Shown here in pieces: positions 39,758 through 51,295 of a stretch of DNA of 64,000 nucleotides. A program made the translations under genes and the position numbers. Source of the DNA: Mycobacterium kiyosense (GTDB lineage: Bacteria > Actinomycetota > Actinomycetes > Mycobacteriales > Mycobacteriaceae); contig AP025179.1 of NCBI GenBank assembly GCA_021654635.1, positions 5,828,001-5,892,000 on the forward strand, given 5' to 3'. Position 1 is the first letter of the stretch, and each line of letters starts with the position of its first letter. The notes beneath the pieces are model-generated. The model was not told where the DNA came from. It searched no databases and was given only the letters and a program-made list of their open reading frames with translations.

Positions 39758-41164
39758 CTACTTGCCGCCCCCGCCCAGCGTCCATTGCGGACCGTCCGCG
39801 GTGTCGGTGACCTCGATACCGGCCCGCTTGAGCCGGTCCCGGATTTCGTCGGCCAACGCCCAGTTGCGTTCCGCACGGGCCTTCTGCCGGTTTTCCAACT
39901 CGGCCCGGACCAGCACGTCCACCGCGGCCAGCGCGGCCAGCGTCTCGTCCTTGGACTCCCAGCGCTCGTCGAGCGGGTCGCAGCCCAGGATGCCCATCAT
40001 CGCGCGGATGGCGGCGGCGCTGCGCAGGGCGCCTTCGTGATCCCCCGCGTCCAGGGCGCGGTTACCCTCGGCGCGGGTGTGGTGGATCTCGGCCAGTGCC
40101 GCCGGGACCGCGAGGTCGTCGTCCAGCGCCGCGGCGAATCGCGGGGTCCATTCCCCGGGGCATACCGCCCCCACCCGGCTGCGCACCCGGTGCAGGAACT
40201 CCTCGACACCGACGTAGGCGTTGACCGCGTCCTGCAGTGCGGTCTCGGTGAACTCCAGCATCGAGCGATAGTGCGCGCTGCCCAGGTAGTAGCGCAGTTC
40301 GGCGGGACGCACCCGCTGCAACATCGCCGGGATGGCCACCACGTTGCCCAGCGATTTGCTCATCTTCTCGCCGCCCATCGTCACCCAGCCGTTGTGCAGC
40401 CAGTAACGGGCGAACCCGTCCCCGGCAGCGCGGCTCTGGGCGATCTCGTTCTCATGGTGCGGGAAGATCAAATCCATTCCGCCGCAATGGATGTCGAACT
40501 CGGGACCCAGATAGGTGCGGGCCATGGCCGAGCATTCGATGTGCCAGCCCGGGCGGCCGCGCCCCCACGGCGACGGCCAGGACGGCTCGCCGGGCTTCTC
40601 GCCCTTCCACAGGGTGAAGTCGCGCTGGTCCCGCTTGCCGGTGGCCACCCCCTCGCCCTGGTGGACGTCGTCGATCCGGTGCCCGGACAGCTGGCCGTAG
40701 TCGGGGTAGCTGAGCACGTCGAAGTAGACGTCGCCGGCCGCTGCGTAAGCGTGCCCGGTTTCGATCAGCCGTTGCATTAATTCGATCATCTGGGTGATGT
40801 GGCCGGTAGCCAGCGGCTCCGCCGAGGGCGGCAGGACGTCGAGGGCGTCGTAGGCCGCGGTGAACGCGCGCTGATGGGTCGCGGCCCATTCCCACCACGG
40901 CCGCCCCGCGGCGGCCGCCTTGTTCAGGATCTTGTCGTCGATGTCGGTGACGTTGCGGATGAAGGCGACGTCATAGCCACGCGCCAGCAGCCAGCGGCGC
41001 AGGATGTCGAAGGCCACGCCGCTGCGGACGTGGCCGATGTGCGGCAGCCCCTGCGGAGTTGCGCCGCACTGGTAGATGGAGACGTGCCCGGCCCGCAGCG
41101 GCAGAAAATCACGCACGGCGCCGGTCGCCGTGTCATGGAGCCGCAGGACGGCACGATCGGTCAC
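39758..41164 (-). CDS. cysS: Cysteinyl-tRNA synthetase
   Basis: This 468-residue class I synthetase has the HIGH-type motif [11 protein letters not shown] (about residue 40) and KMSKS in [11 protein letters not shown]. The zinc ligands are consistent with CGATPQG and HIECSAMA. It charges tRNA-Cys. It corresponds to cysS1 of M. tuberculosis, which is separate from the mycothiol ligase MshC. Confidence 0.95.
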   Translation of the reverse strand: MTDRAVLRLHDTATGAVRDFLPLRAGHVSIYQCGATPQGLPHIGHVRSGVAFDILRRWLLARGYDVAFIRNVTDIDDKILNKAAAAGRPWWEWAATHQRAFTAAYDALDVLPPSAEPLATGHITQMIELMQRLIETGHAYAAAGDVYFDVLSYPDYGQLSGHRIDDVHQGEGVATGKRDQRDFTLWKGEKPGEPSWPSPWGRGRPGWHIECSAMARTYLGPEFDIHCGGMDLIFPHHENEIAQSRAAGDGFARYWLHNGWVTMGGEKMSKSLGNVVAIPAMLQRVRPAELRYYLGSAHYRSMLEFTETALQDAVNAYVGVEEFLHRVRSRVGAVCPGEWTPRFAAALDDDLAVPAALAEIHHTRAEGNRALDAGDHEGALRSAAAIRAMMGILGCDPLDERWESKDETLAALAAVDVLVRAELENRQKARAERNWALADEIRDRLKRAGIEVTDTADGPQWTLGGGGK

Positions 41165-41201
41165 GACGTGCCAGCTTACTGCCTATGCCCTGCGGTCCCA
41201 T

Positions 41202-41681
41202 TCAGCGGAGCGGAATCAGCATCGCCGTCGCGATAGCTGCCAGGCCCTCGCCACGTCCGGTGAGACCGAGTCCGTCGGTGGTGGTGGCCGCCACCGATAC
41301 CGGCGCGTTGAGCAGCCGGGACAGCACCGCCTGAGCCTCGGAGCGTCGCGGACCGATCTTCGGCCGGTTACCGACCACCTGGACCGCGGCATTACCCACC
41401 CGGTATCCCTCGCCGGTGAGCAGCGCCACGACGTGCCGGAGCATGTCGGCGCCACTCACCCCCTGCCAGCGCGGATCGTCGACACCGAACACACCGCCGA
41501 TGTCGCCGAGCCCGGCGGCCGAGAGCACGGCGTCACACAAGGCATGCACCGCCACGTCGCCGTCGGAGTGGCCGGAGCAGCCGTCCGCACTGGGGAACAG
41601 CAGACCCACCAGCCAGCACGGGCGGCCGGGCTCGATCGGGTGGACGTCCACCCCCAACCCCACCCGGGGCAGCTGCATCAT
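41202..41681 (-). CDS. ispF: 2-C-methyl-D-erythritol 2,4-cyclodiphosphate synthase
   Basis: The 159-residue protein carries the metal-binding GLGVDVHPI motif and the [19 protein letters not shown] motif, plus [17 protein letters not shown] near the end. It catalyses the fifth step of the MEP isoprenoid pathway. ATG 41681 overlaps the ispD stop (ATGA), so the two are coupled. Confidence 0.94.
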   Translation of the reverse strand: MMQLPRVGLGVDVHPIEPGRPCWLVGLLFPSADGCSGHSDGDVAVHALCDAVLSAAGLGDIGGVFGVDDPRWQGVSGADMLRHVVALLTGEGYRVGNAAVQVVGNRPKIGPRRSEAQAVLSRLLNAPVSVAATTTDGLGLTGRGEGLAAIATAMLIPLR

Positions 41682-42377
41682 CGGCCCACGATCGACTTGG
41701 CCAGCAACAAGTCCAGCTGGGTGGTGATCTTGAAGGCCAGCGGATCGCCGTCGACGACCTGGATCTGGCCGCCGATCTGCTCCACCAGTGCTGCATCGTC
41801 GGTGAACTCGGCTCCACCTGGCCGTGCGAAGGCCTGTTGGTAGGCGCGCAGCAGCAGGTCGGTGGCGAAACCCTGCGGTGTCTGCACCGCCCGCAGCCCG
41901 GCCCGCTCCGGGGTGCCCAACACCACCCCGTTGGCGTCGACGGCTTTGACGGTGTCCGACAGCGGCAATCCGGGCACCACGGCGTCGTGGCCCGCCCGCA
42001 GCGCGTCCACAACCCGCACGATCAGCGACGGTGGCGTCAGCGCGCGCGCTGTCGTGCACCAGCACGAACGACGGACGCGACCCGGAAAGCTCGGAAATGG
42101 TTGAAAGCGCCAGATTCACCGATTCGGGACGGCTGCGGCCACCGGCCACGATCGTCGCCAGATGTCCGAGGATCAGTTTGGCCTCGTCGGTGCGGTCGGC
42201 GGGCACCGCCACGATCACGCTGTCCACCACGCCGGACGCCCGCAGACCTTCGACGGCCCGCTCGACCAGCGACTCACCCTCGAGTTGATAGAACGCCTTC
42301 GCCATACCGGCGCCGAGCCGCTCACCGGACCCCGCGGCCGGGACGATCGCGACTACGTCTTCGGCTCCCGTGCCCAC
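41678..42377 (-). pseudogene. ispD: 2-C-methyl-D-erythritol 4-phosphate cytidylyltransferase, frameshifted as given
   Basis: The N-terminal part (GTG 42377) has the nucleotide-binding motif [21 protein letters not shown] and reads to [10 protein letters not shown]. The frame is then lost at the CG dinucleotide run 42041-42048, where two bases appear to be missing. The rest ([52 protein letters not shown]) is in another frame. Restoring two bases gives 233 residues with [16 protein letters not shown] in the join. IspD should be essential, so a consensus error is the simplest reading. Confidence 0.88.
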
Positions 42378-42394
42378 TCAGAGCCCCGGGCTAT

Positions 42395-43233
<839 letters not shown>

Positions 43234-43806
43234 GTGAACCGCTTCGACATCCGCCTGCCGTTGCGCCCGGCCAGGCTCACCACCTGGCTGGCGGCCGTCG
43301 GCTTGGCCGCGACCGTGCTCACCGGCTGCGGAACCGGCCAGATCGCCCAGACCGCGGCGCAGGAGCCCGCCGTCAACGGCAACCGGGTCACCATCGGCAA
43401 CTTGGCGCTGCGCAACATCCGCATTCAGGCCACCCAGACCGGCGACTTCCTGCAGCCCGGCCGCAGCGTGGAACTGGCCTTCGTGGCGGTGAACAATTCG
43501 GCGGACGTCGACGACCGCCTGACCGGCATCAGCAGCGACATCGGCCCGGTGGCGCTGTCCGGGGACGCCAAGCTGCCGGCCGGCCGGATGCTCTTCGTCG
43601 GGTCGCCGGAGGGGCAGGCCGCGGCGCCGGGGCCGCCCGGACCCAACGGGGCCGCCAAGGCGACCGTCAACTTGACCAAGCCGATCAGCAACGGCCTGAC
43701 CTACAAGTTCACCTTCAAGTTCGAGAAGGCCGGCGAGGGCAGCGTCGAGGTGCCGCTGGCCGCCAGCTCGGAACAGCCGCGCGAACAGGGCGCCAACCAC
43801 TCCTAG
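43234..43806 (+). CDS. lpqE: Lipoprotein LpqE
   Basis: The 190-residue product has a lipoprotein signal with lipobox LTGC near residue 32. It then forms a beta-sandwich-like domain ([37 protein letters not shown]) and ends in a low-complexity tail. The middle resembles copper-chaperone-like actinobacterial lipoproteins, but no clear Met/His copper motif is visible. It sits beside carD and radA exactly as lpqE (Rv3584) does in M. tuberculosis. GTG start with AGGAGG upstream. Confidence 0.88.
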   Translation: MNRFDIRLPLRPARLTTWLAAVGLAATVLTGCGTGQIAQTAAQEPAVNGNRVTIGNLALRNIRIQATQTGDFLQPGRSVELAFVAVNNSADVDDRLTGISSDIGPVALSGDAKLPAGRMLFVGSPEGQAAAPGPPGPNGAAKATVNLTKPISNGLTYKFTFKFEKAGEGSVEVPLAASSEQPREQGANHS

Positions 43807-43864
43807 GCCCGCCGGTCCGGCCTGTCGGCACCGGCCTGTCGGTCGCCGGAGATACGGTCACGGC

Positions 43865-45283
43865 GTGGCCAATGCACGTTCGCAGTATCGCTGCTCGGAA
43901 TGCCGCCATGTCAGCGCCAAATGGGTCGGGCGCTGCATGGAGTGCAATAGCTGGGGCACGGTCGAAGAGGTCGCCGTGCTCGCCGCGGTGGGCGGCGGAC
44001 GGCGCGCAGCCGCCACCGGTTCGCAGGCGGTGCCGATCAGTTCCGTCGAACCCAACACCAGCCGGCATCGCTCGACCGGAGTCGACGAACTCGATCGGGT
44101 GCTCGGCGGCGGGGTGGTGCCGGGATCGGTGACGCTGCTGGCCGGGGAGCCCGGCGTCGGCAAGTCCACGCTGCTGCTCGAGGTCGCCCACAGCTCGGCG
44201 CAGCGCGGCCAACGGGCGCTGTACGTATCCGGCGAGGAATCCGCCGGGCAGGTGCGGTTGCGCGCCGACCGGATCGGTTGCAGTGGTGGCGGGTTCGACG
44301 AGGTCTACCTGGCCGCCGAGTCCGATCTGCACACGGTGCTGGGCCACATCGACACGGTGCATCCGGAATTGGTCGTCGTCGACTCGGTGCAGACGATGTC
44401 CACCAGCGAGTCCGACGGCGTCACCGGCGGTGTCACCCAGGTGCGCGCGGTGACGGCCGCGCTCACCGCCGCGGCCAAGACCAAGGGCGTCGCGATGATC
44501 CTGGTCGGGCACGTCACCAAGGACGGGGCGATCGCCGGGCCGCGGTCCCTCGAGCATCTCGTCGACGTCGTCCTGCACTTCGAAGGCGACCGAACCAGCT
44601 CGCTGCGCATGGTCCGCGGCATCAAGAACCGCTTCGGTGCGGCCGAGGAGGTCGGGTGTTTCCTGTTGCACGACAACGGGATCGAAGGTGTTGCCGACCC
44701 GTCGCACCTATTCCTGGACCAGCGCCCGGCGCCGGTGCCCGGCACCGCGATCACGGTGACCCTGGACGGCAAGCGCCCGCTGATCGGGGAAGTCCAGGCC
44801 CTGCTTGCGGTGCCGAACGGCGGTTCGCCGCGGCGGGCGGTCAGCGGTATCGACCACTCGCGAGCCGCGATGATCACCGCCGTGCTGGAGAAACACGGTC
44901 GGCTCAAACTCGGCGCGGTCGAGATCTACCTGTCGACGGTGGGCGGCATGCGGTTGACCGAGCCGTCCTCGGACCTGGCGGTCGCGGCGGCGCTGGCCTC
45001 GTCGTACACCGGCCTGGCTCTGCCCACCACCGCGGTGGTGGTCGGGGAGGTGGGGCTGGCGGGCGACCTGCGCCGCGTCCACGGCATCGAGCGGCGGCTG
45101 GCCGAAGCCGCCCGTCAGGGCTTCACCGTCGCGCTGATCCCACCGGGATGCAAGGAAGTCCCGGCCGGCATGCGGGCGTTGAGCGCGGCGACCATCGGCG
45201 AGGCGCTGAACCACCTCGTCGACATCGCCGAGCGGCGCACCCCCACGCGCGTGAAGTCGTATCGGCTCGACAGCGCCGAGTAG
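43865..45283 (+). CDS. radA: DNA repair protein RadA (Sms)
   Basis: The 472-residue protein has an N-terminal four-cysteine zinc finger ([20 protein letters not shown]), Walker [14 protein letters not shown], the RadA-specific KNRFG motif ([11 protein letters not shown]) and a C-terminal Lon-protease-like domain. RadA is a branch-migrating helicase for recombination intermediates. GTG 43865 is the start. disA follows 30 bases later, as in other bacteria where RadA and DisA interact. Confidence 0.95.
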   Translation: MANARSQYRCSECRHVSAKWVGRCMECNSWGTVEEVAVLAAVGGGRRAAATGSQAVPISSVEPNTSRHRSTGVDELDRVLGGGVVPGSVTLLAGEPGVGKSTLLLEVAHSSAQRGQRALYVSGEESAGQVRLRADRIGCSGGGFDEVYLAAESDLHTVLGHIDTVHPELVVVDSVQTMSTSESDGVTGGVTQVRAVTAALTAAAKTKGVAMILVGHVTKDGAIAGPRSLEHLVDVVLHFEGDRTSSLRMVRGIKNRFGAAEEVGCFLLHDNGIEGVADPSHLFLDQRPAPVPGTAITVTLDGKRPLIGEVQALLAVPNGGSPRRAVSGIDHSRAAMITAVLEKHGRLKLGAVEIYLSTVGGMRLTEPSSDLAVAAALASSYTGLALPTTAVVVGEVGLAGDLRRVHGIERRLAEAARQGFTVALIPPGCKEVPAGMRALSAATIGEALNHLVDIAERRTPTRVKSYRLDSAE

Positions 45284-46390
<1,107 letters not shown>

Positions 46391-46405
46391 TATCCCGCGA
46401 ATGTG

Positions 46406-47233
46406 TTATCCGCCCGCGGCAGGCGGTGCTTCCGGAGGCGGCGCCTGGGCCGGCCCCGGCGCGGGCACCGGGCCCGGTGGCTGCGGCGGCTGGTTCAGCA
46501 CGAAGGGGACCGGTTGCGAGCGCAGGTTGCCCAACTGGACCACCAGGTTGTAGGTGCCCGGCCCGATCGCCGGCCTCGGCAACGGGCATTTCGGCGCCGA
46601 ACCCATCCCGGTCCAGGTCACGGCGGTGGTCACCTGCTCGCCCGGGGTGAACGTCTTGACCAGCGTCTCGTTGGAGGGCGCGCAGTCCAGGTTGGACCAC
46701 AGCCGCTTGTTGTCCAGCGAGTACACGTAGGCCGCCAGCACCGCCGCGCCGACATCGCGCTTGCAGGACACCAGCCCGATGTTGGTCACCACCATGGTGA
46801 ATTTGGGCTGGTCGCCGATGTAGTACTGGGGCGCGTTGGTCAGCCCCTTGACGGCCAGCGTCGAGTCGGGGCAGTCGTCGCCGTCCTTGAGTACGGGTGG
46901 CGGCTGCACCGCGGCGGTCGGGGTGGGCGACTCCGGGTTCAGGGTCCCCGGCGGCGCGCCGGGCGCGGGGGATGCGCTCTGTCCGGCCGGCTCGGGGCCG
47001 GCCGGGGCGCCGGGAGCCGGGGACGCGCCGGGATGCTCCTGGGCCGCCGCGGGCTTATTCGCGGGCTTGCTGCCCGAGTTGCTGCTGACGACGGCGATGA
47101 CGATTGCGACGGCAATCCCGATCACGACGGCCGCGATGCCCAGGGCAAGTCCCCTGCGCCGCCAATAGATCTCGGTAGGTAGCGGGCCCCGCGGTTCTAG
47201 ATCCAGCACGTTCACACCGTAAGGCCAGGTCAC
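46406..47233 (-). CDS. Membrane-anchored Pro-rich protein (Rv3587c-like)
   Basis: The 275-residue product has a short cytoplasmic N-terminus (VNVLDLEPRGPLPTEIYWRRR), one membrane helix (about 29-49) and a Pro/Ala-rich linker. An extracellular domain has paired cysteines (GDDCPDSTL, SCKRD, DCAPSN, KCPLPRP) and the tail is Pro-rich. A conserved mycobacterial gene, Rv3587c, lies at the same place; its exact role is not known to me. GTG start at 47233. Confidence 0.85.
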   Translation of the reverse strand: MTWPYGVNVLDLEPRGPLPTEIYWRRRGLALGIAAVVIGIAVAIVIAVVSSNSGSKPANKPAAAQEHPGASPAPGAPAGPEPAGQSASPAPGAPPGTLNPESPTPTAAVQPPPVLKDGDDCPDSTLAVKGLTNAPQYYIGDQPKFTMVVTNIGLVSCKRDVGAAVLAAYVYSLDNKRLWSNLDCAPSNETLVKTFTPGEQVTTAVTWTGMGSAPKCPLPRPAIGPGTYNLVVQLGNLRSQPVPFVLNQPPQPPGPVPAPGPAQAPPPEAPPAAGG

Positions 47234-47298
47234 ACCGACTCGGCTGACCCGCCTCGGCGTGTCGTCAGGTTAGTCGGTGAGCGGTCGTGTAGTGACGG

Positions 47299-47922
47299 TC
47301 ACGCCTGCTCGCCGATGTCGCCGATGTGGTCGACCAGCGCCGCCTTGCCGTCGGCCAGCTTGTAGGTGACCCCGGCGAGCGCGAGGGTCCCGGCGGCGAC
47401 CCGCTCCGCGATGGCCGAGGAGCGCGACACCAGCTGGGCCAGCGTCTCGCTGACATGCCGCGCCTCGATCTCGTCGACGCGGGTCAGGCCGTCCCGCCGG
47501 CCCGCCAGCACCGACGGCACCACGCGCTCCACCACGTCACGCACGAAACCACCGGGAATCTCGCCTTCGTCGAGGGCGGCGATGGTGGCCTTGACCGCGC
47601 CGCAGCTGTTGTGGCCGAGCACCACGATCAGCGGCACGTTGAGCACTGCGACGGCGTATTCGATGGAGCCCAGCACGGCGGTATCGATCGCCTGTCCGGC
47701 GGTGCGCACCACGAACACGTCGCCGAGGCCCTGGTCGAAGATCAGTTCGGCCGCCACCCGGCTGTCCGCGCAACCGAAGATCACCGCGGTCGGCTTCTGC
47801 CCGCCGGCCAGGCTGGCCCGGTGGTCGACACTTTGGCTGGGGTGCTCGGGCTTACCGGCGACGAATCGCTCGTTACCCTCTTTGAGTGACTTCCAGGCGC
47901 TTATCGGGTTGCTGCTAGGCAT
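47299..47922 (-). CDS. canB: Beta-carbonic anhydrase CanB
   Basis: This 207-residue beta-class carbonic anhydrase has zinc ligands in IFGCADSRVAAEL (Cys, with the Asp-Arg dyad) and in VLGHNSCGAVKA (His and Cys). It interconverts CO2 and bicarbonate. The start ATG at 47922 is directly next to the divergent mutY. Length equals that of M. tuberculosis Rv3588c as I recall it. Confidence 0.94.
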   Translation of the reverse strand: MPSSNPISAWKSLKEGNERFVAGKPEHPSQSVDHRASLAGGQKPTAVIFGCADSRVAAELIFDQGLGDVFVVRTAGQAIDTAVLGSIEYAVAVLNVPLIVVLGHNSCGAVKATIAALDEGEIPGGFVRDVVERVVPSVLAGRRDGLTRVDEIEARHVSETLAQLVSRSSAIAERVAAGTLALAGVTYKLADGKAALVDHIGDIGEQA

Positions 47923-47932
47923 GGCACACATT

Positions 47933-48832
47933 GTGCCGCACGGACCCGCGCACGTCTGCCCAAACATATCCGCCGCAAATCTGCTGTCCTGGTACCGGAG
48001 TTCGCGCCGCGACCTGCCCTGGCGGGAACCCGGCGTCGACGCCTGGCAGATCCTGGTCAGCGAGTTCATGCTGCAACAGACACCGGTCTCCCGGGTGCTG
48101 CCGATCTGGACCGAGTGGGTGCGCCGGTGGCCCACCCCGTCGGCCACCGCGGCAGCCACCGCCGCGGACGTACTGCGCGCGTGGGGCAAATTGGGCTACC
48201 CAAGGCGGGCCAAGCGTCTGCACGAGTGCGCCGTCGTCATCGCACGCGACCACGGCGACGTGGTACCCGACGATGTCGATGTGCTGCTGACACTGCCCGG
48301 CGTCGGAAGCTACACGGCGCGCGCGGTGGCCTGCTTTGCCTACCGGCGGCGGGTACCGGTGGTGGACACCAACGTGCGCCGGGTGGTCGCCCGCGCGGTA
48401 CACGGCCGCGCCGACGCGGGCCCACCTTCGGCCACCCGCGATCACGCCGACGTGGCCGCACTGGTACCGAATGACGAACGCGCACCTGAGTTTTCGGTGG
48501 CCTTGATGGAGTTGGGTGCGACGGTGTGCACGGCGCGAAGCCCGAAGTGTGGGCTGTGCCCCCTTGATTCGTGCGCCTGGCGCCAGGCCGGCTACCCGCC
48601 GGCGACCGGACCCGCCCGCCGTGTGCAGACCTACGCCGGCACCGATCGCCAGGTTCGCGGACGACTACTCGATGTGCTGCGCGACAACAACTCTCCGGTC
48701 ACCCGCGCTCAACTCGACGTGGCCTGGCTGACCGATACCGCACAGCGGGACCGGGCGTTGTACTCGTTGTTGGACGACGGCTTGGTAGTGCAGACCGCTG
48801 ACGGGCGATTCGCGCTGGCTGGCGAGGAGTAA
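47933..48832 (+). CDS. mutY: A/G-specific adenine glycosylase MutY
   Basis: This ~299-residue HhH-GPD glycosylase has the catalytic Glu in VSEFMLQQTP, the helix-hairpin-helix LPGVGSYTARAVACFAY, the catalytic Asp in VVDTNVRRVV and the [4Fe-4S] cysteines in CTARSPKCGLCPLDSC. It removes A opposite 8-oxoG. GTG 47933 is preferred over ATG 47921, which would overlap the canB start codon in CATG. Confidence 0.93.
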   Translation: MPHGPAHVCPNISAANLLSWYRSSRRDLPWREPGVDAWQILVSEFMLQQTPVSRVLPIWTEWVRRWPTPSATAAATAADVLRAWGKLGYPRRAKRLHECAVVIARDHGDVVPDDVDVLLTLPGVGSYTARAVACFAYRRRVPVVDTNVRRVVARAVHGRADAGPPSATRDHADVAALVPNDERAPEFSVALMELGATVCTARSPKCGLCPLDSCAWRQAGYPPATGPARRVQTYAGTDRQVRGRLLDVLRDNNSPVTRAQLDVAWLTDTAQRDRALYSLLDDGLVVQTADGRFALAGEE

Positions 48833-48835
48833 CGG

Positions 48836-49597
48836 CTAGCCCAGGCCGGAAACGAACGACTCGACCGCGTGCCGGTAGGCCTCCGGAGCGTCGTCGTGCA
48901 CCAGGTGGCCTGCCCCTGCAACATGCAGATATGTTGTCGGAGAATCTGTTTCGTGCATCTGGCGCATCTGCCCCGGCGGGGTGACCGAACTGCCGGCCTC
49001 GATCAGCAGCGCCGGTGCGCGGACCGCCCGCCACTGCGACCAGTAGTCGCGGGTACCCCACTCCGCGGCGATCTCGATCCAGCGCGCCGTGTGCCCGTGC
49101 AGCCGCCAGCCGGTGGCGGTGCGGTCGAACGCCTCCAGGAAGTACTGTCCGGCGACCGGCCCGAACTCGGCGAATACCCGTTCAGCAGAGTCGAATTCGA
49201 CGGGCAAGGCGTGCAGCCACGGCTCCCACGGCCCAGTGGTCCGGCCGACGAAATCCGGGGCCATGTCCTCCACCACCAGCGCGCTGACCAGGTCGGGACG
49301 TTCGGCGGCCAGGCACCAGGAATGCAGGCCACCCATCGAATGCCCGACGAGTGTGACCGGCACTTCCAGCCCGCTCACCGCGTCGCCCAAGTCGGCCACG
49401 AAACGCTCGGTGCTGATCGGATGCGGGTCCGCGACGTCCCGGCCGCGGTGCCACGGCGCGTCGTAGGTGTACACCGAGCCCAACCGGGCCAGCCACGGCA
49501 GCTGACGTGACCAGGTCGTTCCCCGGCCCATCAGTCCGTGCACCAGCACCAAGGGTCTGCCCTGTCCGCCGCGATGGGTCAACAGATCGGTCGGCAT
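48836..49597 (-). CDS. Alpha/beta hydrolase (Rv3591c-like)
   Basis: The 253-residue protein has an oxyanion motif VLVHGLMGRGTTW, nucleophile Ser in LVGHSMGGLHSW (near residue 95), acid in LLIEAGSSV and His in GAGHLVHDDAPE. Substrate unknown. ATG 49597 is used; a GTG at 49606 adds three residues. It ends 4 bases from mutY: the PE_PGRS58 gene found here in M. tuberculosis is absent. Confidence 0.88.
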   Translation of the reverse strand: MPTDLLTHRGGQGRPLVLVHGLMGRGTTWSRQLPWLARLGSVYTYDAPWHRGRDVADPHPISTERFVADLGDAVSGLEVPVTLVGHSMGGLHSWCLAAERPDLVSALVVEDMAPDFVGRTTGPWEPWLHALPVEFDSAERVFAEFGPVAGQYFLEAFDRTATGWRLHGHTARWIEIAAEWGTRDYWSQWRAVRAPALLIEAGSSVTPPGQMRQMHETDSPTTYLHVAGAGHLVHDDAPEAYRHAVESFVSGLG

Positions 49598-49620
49598 GCG
49601 GGGCACGGTAACCTAACCGC

Positions 49621-49938
49621 ATGCCAGTGGTGAAGATCAACGCAATCGAGGTGCCCGCCGAAGCTGGCCCGGAGCTGGAGAAGCGATTCGCTCACCGCGC
49701 TCACGCGGTGGAGAATTCGCCCGGGTTTCTCGGCTTCCAGCTGCTGCGGCCGGTCAAGGGTGAGGACCGCTATTTCGTGGTGACGCACTGGGAGTCCGAG
49801 GAGGCCTTCCAGGCCTGGGCCAACGGGCCCGCCATCGCAGCGCACGCCGGGGAGCGGGCGAACCCGGTGGCAACCGGGGCGTCGCTGCTGGAGTTCGAGG
49901 TTGTGATGGACGTTGCCGGGAACCCGAAGGCTGAATAG
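49621..49938 (+). CDS. mhuD: Heme-degrading monooxygenase MhuD
   Basis: This 105-residue IsdG-type protein has the conserved Asn in VKINAIEVP (residue 7), Trp in FQAWANGP and heme-ligand His in IAAHAGERAN (residue 75). MhuD opens heme to mycobilin and frees iron without releasing CO. The start is ATG 49621. lpqF begins inside its 3' end. Confidence 0.95.
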   Translation: MPVVKINAIEVPAEAGPELEKRFAHRAHAVENSPGFLGFQLLRPVKGEDRYFVVTHWESEEAFQAWANGPAIAAHAGERANPVATGASLLEFEVVMDVAGNPKAE

Positions 49939-51283
49939 CCGCCCGAGTCAACGACGCACCCGGGTCCTGGCGTCGAGCGCCGCGGCGGTGCTGGTGTTGG
50001 CGCTGGCGCCCGGGTGTGCCACGTCACCCACCCCGTCGGCCAACGCAGCCGACGTCGGGCATCGGATCGACACCACGACGCCCCCCGGGCTGCGGGCACA
50101 GCAGACGATGGACATGCTCAACTCGGACTGGCCGATCGGGCCGGTCGGGGTCGGCACCCTGGCCGCACCGGAGAAGGTCGAGTCGGTGGAAGCCACCATG
50201 GAAAGTCTCTGGTGGGACCGTCCGTTCACGCTGGACAGCGTGGACGTCGGCGCCAGCGCGGCCACCTTGCACCTGATCTCGTCCTACGGCGCGCACCAAG
50301 ACATCCGGATCCACACCAACGACGGCGGCTGGGTCGACCGTTTCGAACTCGAAACGCTCCCGCCACCGACGATCAAGGCCTGGCGTGACATCGATGCCGT
50401 GCTGAGCAAGACCGGCGCCCGCTACTCCTATCAGGTGGCCAAAGTCGACGACGGCCAGTGCAACCGGGTTGCGGGCACCAACACCGCCGAGTCCCTGCCA
50501 CTGGCGTCGATTTTCAAGTTGTACGTGCTGCACGCGCTCGCGAACGCCGTCAAGAACGGGACCGCATCCTGGGACGATCAGCTGACGGTGACCGCCAAGG
50601 GCAAGGCCGTCGGCTCCTCCGGCTTGGAACTTGCTGTCGGCGAACATGTCTCAGTTCGCACAGCGGCCGAGAAGATGATCGCCACCAGCGACAACATGGC
50701 CACCGATCTGCTGATCGGCAGGCTGGGGACCCATGCCATCGAGCAGGCCCTGGCCAGCGCCGGCCACCACGACCCGGTCAGCATGACGCCGTTTCCCACC
50801 ATGTACGAACTGTTCTCGGTCGGCTGGGGTCAGCCCGATCTGCGCGAGCAGTGGAAGAACGCCTCCCAGCAACAGCGCGCTGCACTGCTGCAAGCAGCGA
50901 ATTCCACCGATTACCAACCAGATCCGACCCGCGCCCACACTCCCGCCTCAGCGTTCGGCGCCGAGTGGTACGGCACCGCCGAAGACATCTGCCGGGTGCA
51001 CGTGGCGCTCCAGGCGGATGCCGTCGGCGAGGCCGCGCCAGTCCGCAAGATCCTGTCCGCCGTCGCCGGCATCCAGCTGGACCGCAACGTGTGGCCCTAC
51101 ATCGGTGCGAAAGCCGGTGGCCTGCCCGGGGATCTGACGTTCAGCTGGTATACGGTAGACAAGACGGGGCAGCCGTGGGTGGTCAGCTTCCAGCTGAACT
51201 GGCCTCGTGACCACGGCCCCACGGTGACCAGCTGGATGTTGCAGGTCGCCAAGCAAGCCTTCGCGCTGGTCGCCCCCAACTAA
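49913..51283 (+). CDS. lpqF: Lipoprotein LpqF, beta-lactamase-like
   Basis: The ~456-residue protein has lipobox APGC near residue 35, an N-terminal domain of the LpqF type (TLHLISSYGAHQDIRIHTNDGG) and a C-terminal serine beta-lactamase-like domain. The latter has S-x-x-K in LASIFKLYVL, SDN in ATSDNMATDLLIG and AKAGG in place of KTG. The altered third motif suggests it is not a true beta-lactamase. The start is TTG 49913, which overlaps mhuD by 26 bases and suggests coupling. Confidence 0.88.
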   Translation: MPGTRRLNSRPSQRRTRVLASSAAAVLVLALAPGCATSPTPSANAADVGHRIDTTTPPGLRAQQTMDMLNSDWPIGPVGVGTLAAPEKVESVEATMESLWWDRPFTLDSVDVGASAATLHLISSYGAHQDIRIHTNDGGWVDRFELETLPPPTIKAWRDIDAVLSKTGARYSYQVAKVDDGQCNRVAGTNTAESLPLASIFKLYVLHALANAVKNGTASWDDQLTVTAKGKAVGSSGLELAVGEHVSVRTAAEKMIATSDNMATDLLIGRLGTHAIEQALASAGHHDPVSMTPFPTMYELFSVGWGQPDLREQWKNASQQQRAALLQAANSTDYQPDPTRAHTPASAFGAEWYGTAEDICRVHVALQADAVGEAAPVRKILSAVAGIQLDRNVWPYIGAKAGGLPGDLTFSWYTVDKTGQPWVVSFQLNWPRDHGPTVTSWMLQVAKQAFALVAPN

Positions 51284-51295
51284 GCCGTCACACAA

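Noticed and set aside
38648..40780. 710-codon plus-strand ORF across rlmB and cysS
   Set aside because: It is antisense to two well-supported genes and has a biased, low-complexity composition typical of shadow frames.
41202..42377. IspD-IspF bifunctional fusion
   Set aside because: True IspDF fusions keep the whole IspD domain in frame. Here the middle of the ORF is nonsense, and the correct IspD sequence is found in another frame with its own stop overlapping the ispF start.
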